Position numbers and translations under genes: made by a program | Shown: piece after piece, positions 15,004 through 20,269 of the stretch | How the letters are laid out: every line of letters starts with the position of its first letter | Numbering within the stretch: position 1 is the first letter of the stretch | The notes under the pieces: generated by a model | What the model was told of the DNA's origin: nothing | Database searches by the model: none | Seen by the model: the letters and a program-made list of their open reading frames with translations, nothing else | Origin: Psychrobacter sp. | Lineage (GTDB): Bacteria > Pseudomonadota > Gammaproteobacteria > Pseudomonadales > Moraxellaceae | Length of the DNA stretch: 20,269 nt | Assembly (NCBI GenBank): GCA_020024075.1 | Contig: JAHHUJ010000007.1 | Span: 1 to 20,269 of the forward strand | Direction: 5' to 3'

Positions 15004-16785
15004 TTATCGTGCAGCTGCAGCCGAGAAGTCTAATTCAAATACTCTAGAGCTACCGCTGACCTCATAACCAACTAACAATAATGGTTTACCAGAAGGTGAG
15101 GCCTCTGCAGAAATAAAGGTCAAGCCTTCAGGACCTAAGTCCCCATCTGCATTGGCTGGCGCACTACCTTCTTCAGCCGCCTTTAGCTTTTTATCATCGA
15201 ATGTGCGGGTGTTTATTTCACCCATAAATTTAGCCTGTTTAGGGTTGGTCACATCAAATGCCATAACACTTGATATACGCTCCAGACCGATGAAAGCTAT
15301 AGTTTGTGACCCTACTTGACCAAGAACCACACCTTCAGGCTCAACGCCTTTATTATCACTGCGATTGTCAAAGTCATTTTTATCATTGCTGGCATTAAAA
15401 TTATTTGGATATTTTTGGGCAGTATATTTACCCATAAAGCTACCACTGTCAAATACTGGCGTACTAAAATCAGCTACATCCCAAATACTAAATGAGCGGG
15501 CACCGAAGCTATATAATTTTTCATACACTCCATCGCCATTACTGTCCCCCATTGAGGCTGAGAAGTCGATTTTACCGAGTGCTTTTTTATCACCACAGTC
15601 TAGATTATGACAAGCCTGACGATTAAACTTAGCAGGATCAGTCTTAATATCGTCAAAGCTGACCTCCTCATTGAAGTCGCCCCATTCGCGAGCGTCACCT
15701 TCATTGGCAGTGACGATATAGTCTTTGCCATTAACCGAGTAATAGGCAATAGCATCTGGCATATACATTCCTAAGATAGGCCAAGTAGTTATATTAATGG
15801 CGCCATCTTTATTGCTGACATCCAGCTCATTGCCTACTACCGAATGATCCTTAGCACCTAGTGGTTTAATATCGGTCACTTGCGCACGCTCAATATCAAT
15901 CACCGCAATAGCATTATTTTCTTGCAAGCTAACATAAGCCGTCTTGTTATCTTTATTGACCGCAATATATTCTGGCTCAAGATCTTCTGCCACGGTACTC
16001 ATACTACCATCCGCCTTTTTACCAAAGATACGGACTCCAGCATTCATCAGTTGTTGCTTTTGATTATTAAACTTGTTGAAAGTCGCGGTCTTAACGATAG
16101 GATTCTGAATATCTTTAAGGTTAATAATACTGACAGAGCCTTCAGCATCAATTTTATAATCCTCATCTGGCTCACCCTCATTTGCCACTAATAGATAACC
16201 CCCATCTTCGGTGAAGGTAACCATGTCAGGCAGCGCACCCACTTCAATTACTTGAATCCGCTCCAAAGTATTGGCATCAAACAGCACCACATACCCATTA
16301 TCAGTTTTGACATTGGCTTGGACTGCCAACGCTATCTTATCTCCATGTACCGCCACACTATTAACAGTACTACCGATATCTGATACAACCAACGAGCGCA
16401 CCAAGACCGGTTTATGAATATTAGACAGATCAATTACATCCACTTTTTTATTTTGTGCATTAACTACGAAGCTACGTTTTGAGGCTGGATGAAACGCCGT
16501 AATTTCTGCAGCTGACTTATCAAAAGCTCCATGTACATAGCCACCAGCTGGGTTAAAGGTCACGCTTTTATAGAGTGTAGTAGCCGCTTGACTACTGCTA
16601 ACTTGCCCAGTCACAACCTTATTGTCATTTATTTGACTGCTTGCTCCTTGGCTAGCACAAGCGGATAACAGTAGACTGGCTGAAAATAAACCAGTAAGTG
16701 CTAAACCGTTAGCCATAAATCTATGCCACTTAGCTTGAGTAGATAACTGAGTATTCAAATAAGTTTTATTTAAAGGAGAGGACAT
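15004..16785 (-). CDS. Choice-of-anchor I family beta-propeller lipoprotein
   Basis: A 593-residue exported protein of the choice-of-anchor I family, long extracellular beta-propeller-like proteins with changing anchoring modes. Here the anchor is an N-terminal lipobox, LLLSAC, with C43. The signal is long, with basic residues K19, H21 and R22 before the hydrophobic core (26-42). The mature part has repeated blade-like strands such as VDVIDLSN near 115, ALPDMVTFTEDGGYLLVANEGE near 185-205 and DLEPEYIAV near 270. A DSNGDG calcium-loop-like motif lies at 414-419, two cysteines near 390, and LGPEGLTF near the end. The start at 16785 has AAGG seven bases upstream; a Met at residue 24 would give a shorter signal but has less support. 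The biochemical role is unknown. Family members are sometimes annotated as alkaline phosphatase-like, but I see no such active site. Confidence 0.87.
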   Translation of the reverse strand: MSSPLNKTYLNTQLSTQAKWHRFMANGLALTGLFSASLLLSACASQGASSQINDNKVVTGQVSSSQAATTLYKSVTFNPAGGYVHGAFDKSAAEITAFHPASKRSFVVNAQNKKVDVIDLSNIHKPVLVRSLVVSDIGSTVNSVAVHGDKIALAVQANVKTDNGYVVLFDANTLERIQVIEVGALPDMVTFTEDGGYLLVANEGEPDEDYKIDAEGSVSIINLKDIQNPIVKTATFNKFNNQKQQLMNAGVRIFGKKADGSMSTVAEDLEPEYIAVNKDNKTAYVSLQENNAIAVIDIERAQVTDIKPLGAKDHSVVGNELDVSNKDGAINITTWPILGMYMPDAIAYYSVNGKDYIVTANEGDAREWGDFNEEVSFDDIKTDPAKFNRQACHNLDCGDKKALGKIDFSASMGDSNGDGVYEKLYSFGARSFSIWDVADFSTPVFDSGSFMGKYTAQKYPNNFNASNDKNDFDNRSDNKGVEPEGVVLGQVGSQTIAFIGLERISSVMAFDVTNPKQAKFMGEINTRTFDDKKLKAAEEGSAPANADGDLGPEGLTFISAEASPSGKPLLLVGYEVSGSSRVFELDFSAAAAR

Positions 16786-16906
16786 GAGGTAGCCTTAAAA
16801 TTATTTAATGAAAAAAAGGGATCTGTAGCTTTAAAGCACTACGAAATCCATTAATCTAACAACGGCTTATTAAAACTTAATGACACACAATGTGGCGATG
16901 AGGCAT

Positions 16907-16942
16907 AAAAAAACCCACTACTTCAATAATAAAGTAATGGGT
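16907..16942 (-). terminator. Terminator of the DUF11-like gene
   Basis: On the minus strand ACCCATTACTT (16942-16932) pairs with AAGTAGTGGGT (16923-16913), including one U-G pair, followed by T6. It separates the gene ending at 17072 from the choice-of-anchor I gene. Confidence 0.9.
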
Positions 16943-17071
16943 TATCAATATTACTATAATTAATGGTTTAAGACCTTATAGCTTATATTTGAGTCAAAGG
17001 CTTATCTTTAAGTCCACTCTAAAACTTTCTAGTGCTTAGCTAGATACGAATGGCCTTAAGACAGTTAGCTA

Positions 17072-17653
17072 TTAACGAACCACGGCACGGTACTTAACCA
17101 CTGCAGTTTCATTTTTGCCTAGACCTTCGATGTTCCAACGTAAGTGCTTATAGAATTCAAGAGGTACATCTTGCATTTGACCATTAATACGGCCACGTAA
17201 CGGAACATGACTGAAGTTCTGACCATCAACACTTGCATAAGCAGTCTCTGGAGAAAGCTTACCCACCAGCTTCACCTCTTCAGGGATACTCATGGTTACT
17301 ACCATATTGCGCATACGATCTGAGCTGTTATTCGTAAAGTAGCTGTGATACTCAATAACATTACCTTTTCTTAAGCGAGTATTGGCATCGATAGGCTTTA
17401 ACGCAGGTTGACCTTGTGCATCAACGCTCACTAAGGCAGCTACTGTTTTGGTAGTTATATTACCAGCCTGATTGGTTTGAGCTTGCTGCATGACAGCAGC
17501 ATTTTGGGCATTGCTTGGATTGCTCATTTCAGGCTCTGGTGTTGGTAGCATAGCTTGCGCGCTTAGGCTACCTACCAGCATTAATGAAGCAATGGCAGTC
17601 TTATTAGCTAGCTTAGAGGCCAATTTAGCGCGAGTTGAAGCATGGAATTTCAT
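17072..17653 (-). CDS. Small secreted DUF11-like protein
   Basis: A 193-residue exported protein. It has a basic n-region (K2 to K18), a hydrophobic core (about 20-31) and a signal peptidase I site AQA at 32-34 before M35. The next 30 residues are Pro/Asn/Gln-rich and probably flexible. From about 65 to 193 there is one Ig-like beta domain resembling DUF11: NVIEYHSYFTNNS (98-110), MSIPEEVKLVG (121-131), a YASVDGQNF segment (139-147) and the C-terminal strand KNETAVVKYRAVV. DUF11 domains normally occur as tandem repeats in large surface proteins; a lone domain is unusual but not unique. A clear AGGAAAGG precedes the ATG. Its function is unknown; it is probably periplasmic or surface-exposed. 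Confidence 0.75.
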   Translation of the reverse strand: MKFHASTRAKLASKLANKTAIASLMLVGSLSAQAMLPTPEPEMSNPSNAQNAAVMQQAQTNQAGNITTKTVAALVSVDAQGQPALKPIDANTRLRKGNVIEYHSYFTNNSSDRMRNMVVTMSIPEEVKLVGKLSPETAYASVDGQNFSHVPLRGRINGQMQDVPLEFYKHLRWNIEGLGKNETAVVKYRAVVR

Positions 17654-17899
17654 AAGATACCTTTCCTTTTTAAGTGGGTTATAAAGTGTTAAAAAAATCA
17701 GAATACAATTGAGTCCTTATCTATATCAGCCATAGTATGGCTACCATCAAGACCTTATGCCCATTTTATCTATATAATTCTTGGTGCATACTGTAAGATT
17801 AGCTAACAGACTCTATCTCTTCAAATTATACAAGCAACTTCAGTATAAATTTAAAAGCAAATTTAAAACAGTTAGTATGCAATAAATTGGCGTAACTGT

Positions 17900-17919
17900 C
17901 TGTATTAAGCTGTATTAAG
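17900..17919. repeat. 10-base tandem repeat upstream of argA
   Basis: CTGTATTAAG occurs twice in a row with no mismatch, about 115-130 bases before the argA start. Confidence 0.75.
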
Positions 17920-17950
17920 TCAGTTGCTTCGCTTTGATTAGTAAAATAAA

Positions 17951-17979
17951 GATAGCCCAAGTTGGCATTTTTTGCTATC
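17951..17979. repeat. Dyad in the argA leader region
   Basis: GATAGC (17951-17956) and GCTATC (17974-17979) are complementary around a 17-base centre. The centre contains the small palindrome CCAAGTTGG (17957-17965) and a T6 run. It lies about 55-80 bases before the argA start and could be an operator or a leader hairpin. Confidence 0.45.
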
Positions 17980-18032
17980 GTAAAAGCGTATATTTTCTTA
18001 CTTTTCGCCTTAAGCCTATTGTGATATTTAAT

Positions 18033-19355
18033 ATGAATGACACTGCTATGCCACAAATAACTCCTGACTATGTCCATTGGTTCCGTAACTCCGCACCATA
18101 TATTAATACCCATAGAGGTAAAACCTTTGTCATTATGTTTGGCGGTGAAGCGGTTAATCACCCCAATTTTAGCAACTTAATTCATGACTTTGCGTTACTG
18201 CATAGCTTAGGTATTAAGCTAGTTTTAGTCCATGGAGCTCGCCCGCAGATTGAAAAAAACCTCTCTCAACTTGGCATTGACTCTCCTTTACATAAAGACA
18301 TTCGTGTCACGCCTCGTGAAGCCATGCCTACTATTTTAGAAGCTGTGGGTGCCATCCGCCTCCAAATCGAAGCCCAACTTTCTATGGGTTTGGCCAACTC
18401 CCCAATGTATGGTTCACGTATTGATGCCGTATCTGGTAATTTTGTCACAGCGAGACCTTATGGGGTCAGAGATGGCGTTGACTACCAGATGACAGGAGAA
18501 GTACGCTCTATTGATGTGGAAGCCATCAAAAACAACTTACTTCATAATCATATAGTGATATTGGGATCCATGGGATATTCTGCCACTGGTGAGATTTTCA
18601 ACTTACTAGGTGAAGATGTGGCCTTAAAAGCTGCCGTAGCACTTAATGCTGACAAGCTCATCTTCTTGGGCGGTGAAACAGGCATCAATGAAGAAGGGCG
18701 TTTGCTTCACGCCATGATCCCAAATGAAGTCGATCGCTTCTTAAGAGACCGTGACCTAGATCGTGAAATTTACTACTTCTTACACTGTGCCGCCCAAGCT
18801 TGTCGTGAAGGTATTCATCGTACTCACATCATCTCTTATGCTCAAGACGGTGCTTTATTAGAAGAGCTGTTCACCCGCGATGGTTCTGGTACTCTAATTA
18901 GCCATGATCCTTACGAAGAAATTCGCCGAGCTACAATTGATGATGTGGTCGGCTTGATTGAATTACTATCGCCTTTAGAAGAGCAAGGCATCTTAGTGCA
19001 GCGCTCTCGAGAACGTTTGGAACAAGAGATTGATCTGTATAGTGTTATTGAACGTGATGGTATGATCTTAGGCTGTGCTGCCCTATACCCATTAGATGAA
19101 GATTCGGCTGAGGTAGCCTCTATTGCCATCCACCCAGACTATCGTAACGGCAGTCGTGGCGCTGATTTGTTGGCCTTCTTAGAACAGCAGGCCCGCAGTC
19201 ATGGCCGTCATCACTTATTTGCCTTGACTACCCGGACAGCGCACTGGTTTGTAGAACAAGGATTCGTCGAAGTCAATGCAGATGCTCTACCTGAGCCTCG
19301 CCGCACTGCTTACCACAACGGCCGTAATTCTAAAGTGTTCAAAAAGAAACTATAA
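18033..19355 (+). CDS. argA: Amino-acid N-acetyltransferase (N-acetylglutamate synthase)
   Basis: ArgA makes N-acetylglutamate from glutamate and acetyl-CoA, the first step of arginine synthesis, and is normally feedback-inhibited by arginine. The 440-residue protein has the classical two-domain form: an N-terminal amino-acid-kinase fold (about 12-285), with RNSAPYINTHRGKTFV (18-33), MFGGEA (35-40) and HGARPQI (67-73), and a C-terminal GNAT domain (about 293-440) with the acetyl-CoA loop around RNGSRGADL near 370-380. E. coli ArgA has 443 residues. The frame runs upstream to a TTG at 17934, but alignment of the THRGKTF region with E. coli supports the ATG at 18033 or the one at 18048; neither has a clear Shine-Dalgarno. 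It is a single gene with its own terminator, and no other arg gene is nearby. Confidence 0.95.
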   Translation: MNDTAMPQITPDYVHWFRNSAPYINTHRGKTFVIMFGGEAVNHPNFSNLIHDFALLHSLGIKLVLVHGARPQIEKNLSQLGIDSPLHKDIRVTPREAMPTILEAVGAIRLQIEAQLSMGLANSPMYGSRIDAVSGNFVTARPYGVRDGVDYQMTGEVRSIDVEAIKNNLLHNHIVILGSMGYSATGEIFNLLGEDVALKAAVALNADKLIFLGGETGINEEGRLLHAMIPNEVDRFLRDRDLDREIYYFLHCAAQACREGIHRTHIISYAQDGALLEELFTRDGSGTLISHDPYEEIRRATIDDVVGLIELLSPLEEQGILVQRSRERLEQEIDLYSVIERDGMILGCAALYPLDEDSAEVASIAIHPDYRNGSRGADLLAFLEQQARSHGRHHLFALTTRTAHWFVEQGFVEVNADALPEPRRTAYHNGRNSKVFKKKL

Positions 19356-19372
19356 GTCATATTTACTAGCCG

Positions 19373-19403
19373 AAAAAATACCTGCTTTAAGCAGGTATTT
19401 TTT
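19373..19403. terminator. Shared bidirectional terminator of argA and the FKBP gene
   Basis: AAAAAATACCTGC (19373-19385) is perfectly complementary to GCAGGTATTTTTT (19391-19403) around a TTTAA loop. A- and T-tracts on either side let it work on both strands between the convergent genes. Confidence 0.95.
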
Positions 19404-19428
19404 TATTCTAAACTTATGGGTAGTACTA

Positions 19429-20187
19429 CTATTGAGCAGGTTGCTCAGGCATCTTAGGATTAACTTCAATCATTTCTACTTTGAAGATTAAGGTGCTGTT
19501 AGGATCAATACCAGCATTACCAGTTTCGCCATAAGCTAGATCAGCTGGAATGTATAGCTCATAAGTACCGCCCTCTTTCATCAGCTTTAAGCCCTCAGTA
19601 AAGCCTGGAATCATACCCTCTACTGGGAATATAACTGGCTCACCTCTGTCATATGAGCTATCAAAAACCGTACCGTCAAGCAGCTTACCTTCATAGTTAA
19701 TCTTAACCATTTCGCTACCTGCAACTGGCTTACCAGTACCTGGCTTAAGCACTTTATACTGCAAGCCCGAAGCTGTGGTTTTTACGCCTTCTTTTTTCGC
19801 GTTTTCTGCTAAGAATTTATCACCAGCTGCTTTGTTAGTGACCGCGTCCTGCTTCATCTTCTCCATCATTTCAGCTTGTTTCTTCTCTTCGTACTTGGTC
19901 ATAACCTCTTGCATTTGCTCTTTGGTTAAAACCGCTTCTTTGCCATCATAAGCATCACGAAAACCCATCTCGAAGGTATCTAGGTTTAAATCATCCAATG
20001 ACTCTTTGTAACTTTCGGCCGTAGCATAACCAATACTGTAACCTACTTTTTCAAGGTCAGTACTCTTTTCAGTAACTGTTGAACTTGAGCCACTTTGGTC
20101 AGATTTATTGCCATTGTTTGCACAACCAAAAGCAAGGGTACTGGCTAGGGCTACTACTAAAAACTTAGGGATCATTACTTTATTCAT
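19429..20187 (-). CDS. FKBP-type peptidyl-prolyl isomerase lipoprotein (Mip/FkpA-like)
   Basis: A 252-residue envelope FKBP. It has a signal peptide ending in LAFGC (lipidated C22; Ala at -3 and Phe at -2 are allowed but not typical), a Ser/Asn-rich linker, a helical dimerisation domain (about 45-130, LEKVGYSIGYATAESY at 45-60, then a Lys/Glu/Met-rich coiled helix 88-132) and a C-terminal FKBP domain (about 140-243). Active-site residues match FKBP12: Y165, F175, D176, F187, I193 and Y219. The tryptophan at the pocket floor is replaced by F196 (IPGFTEGL; FkpA has IPGWTEGL). Such proteins act as periplasmic folding catalysts and chaperones. The gene lies convergent to argA, with a tandem repeat just upstream of its start. 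Confidence 0.92.
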   Translation of the reverse strand: MNKVMIPKFLVVALASTLAFGCANNGNKSDQSGSSSTVTEKSTDLEKVGYSIGYATAESYKESLDDLNLDTFEMGFRDAYDGKEAVLTKEQMQEVMTKYEEKKQAEMMEKMKQDAVTNKAAGDKFLAENAKKEGVKTTASGLQYKVLKPGTGKPVAGSEMVKINYEGKLLDGTVFDSSYDRGEPVIFPVEGMIPGFTEGLKLMKEGGTYELYIPADLAYGETGNAGIDPNSTLIFKVEMIEVNPKMPEQPAQ

Positions 20188-20198
20188 ATATAAACTCT

Positions 20199-20250
20199 AT
20201 TTTAGTGGGAATAACTATTTTAGTGAGAATAATCTTTAGTGAAAATAATC
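20199..20250. repeat. Three-copy 18-base tandem repeat upstream of the FKBP gene
   Basis: ATTTTAGTGGGAATAACT (20199-20216), ATTTTAGTGAGAATAATC (20217-20234) and the shortened TTTAGTGAAAATAATC (20235-20250) follow each other, and a further AGTGAA lies at 20255-20260. The array begins 12 bases upstream of the minus-strand ATG at 20187, so it lies in the leader or promoter of the FKBP gene. Confidence 0.85.
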
Positions 20251-20269
20251 AGCTAGTGAAGTGCAATAA

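Larger units (their letters stand above)
17654..18032. other. Divergent spacer between the DUF11-like gene and argA
   Basis: About 380 bases without a credible gene. TATAAT matches occur on the plus strand at 17773-17778 and on the minus strand at 17830-17825, but neither has a good -35. A perfect 10-base tandem repeat lies at 17900-17919 and a dyad at 17951-17979. A minus-strand open frame of 111 codons (17826-18161) crosses it but overlaps the argA start and looks random. Confidence 0.5.

Noticed and set aside
17934..18032. 33-residue N-terminal extension of ArgA from a TTG
   Set aside because: E. coli ArgA begins close to the residues encoded at 18033-18048; the extension has no match to the family and no Shine-Dalgarno.
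17826..18161. 111-codon minus-strand open frame covering the argA promoter region and start
   Set aside because: It overlaps the first 130 bases of argA, has no Shine-Dalgarno or recognisable family, and its composition follows the AT-rich spacer.
1..20269. tRNA, rRNA, CRISPR array, prophage or transposase genes
   Set aside because: No spacer has a cloverleaf-like or direct-repeat/spacer pattern, and no protein belongs to these classes.

Overview
The window looks like ordinary chromosomal DNA of a gammaproteobacterium, most likely Psychrobacter or a close relative in the Moraxellaceae. This is inferred from protein style, gene order such as prlC followed by a YheV-type zinc ribbon, and AT-rich spacers between moderate-GC genes; no database search was possible. 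It holds 15 protein-coding genes that I believe are real. I see no rRNA, tRNA, CRISPR array, insertion sequence or prophage genes.

Layout. 1-2640: rnr (RNase R, +) ends in a hairpin-rich spacer facing an endonuclease/exonuclease/phosphatase-family gene (-). 3660-4772: a baeRF-type release-factor-like gene (-), divergent from prlC (oligopeptidase A, +), which is followed after one base by yheV (+). 7756-9417: ettA (-), divergent from a small YjdJ-type GNAT gene (+). Then come phhB (pterin carbinolamine dehydratase, +) and a YdjM-like membrane hydrolase (+). 11575-12789: a DUF4105 membrane protein (-), divergent from a two-gene unit of corC and a patatin-like lipoprotein (+) that overlap by 11 bases. 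15004-16785: a choice-of-anchor I lipoprotein (-), and upstream of it a small secreted DUF11-like protein (17072-17653, -). argA (+, arginine synthesis) and an FKBP-type lipoprotein isomerase (-) converge on a shared terminator at the right end.

How the genes relate. There is no single pathway. Three genes act on RNA or the ribosome (rnr, ettA, and by inference baeRF). A second theme is the cell envelope: three lipoproteins (patatin, choice-of-anchor I, FKBP), a secreted DUF11-like protein, two multi-pass membrane proteins (YdjM-like, DUF4105) and CorC. prlC-yheV and corC-patatin are the only clear operons; most other genes are single units bounded by strong hairpin terminators.

Most notable: (i) the baeRF protein has a GDGGS loop where eRF1 carries its GGQ loop; (ii) a DUF4105 protein, related to a domain linked to lipoprotein N-acylation in Bacteroides, lies near several lipoprotein genes; (iii) five spacers carry short (10-18 base) tandem duplications, one running into the ettA stop codon and one just upstream of the FKBP start; (iv) four stem-loops are packed between rnr and its convergent neighbour. 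I found no convincing undescribed multi-gene system.
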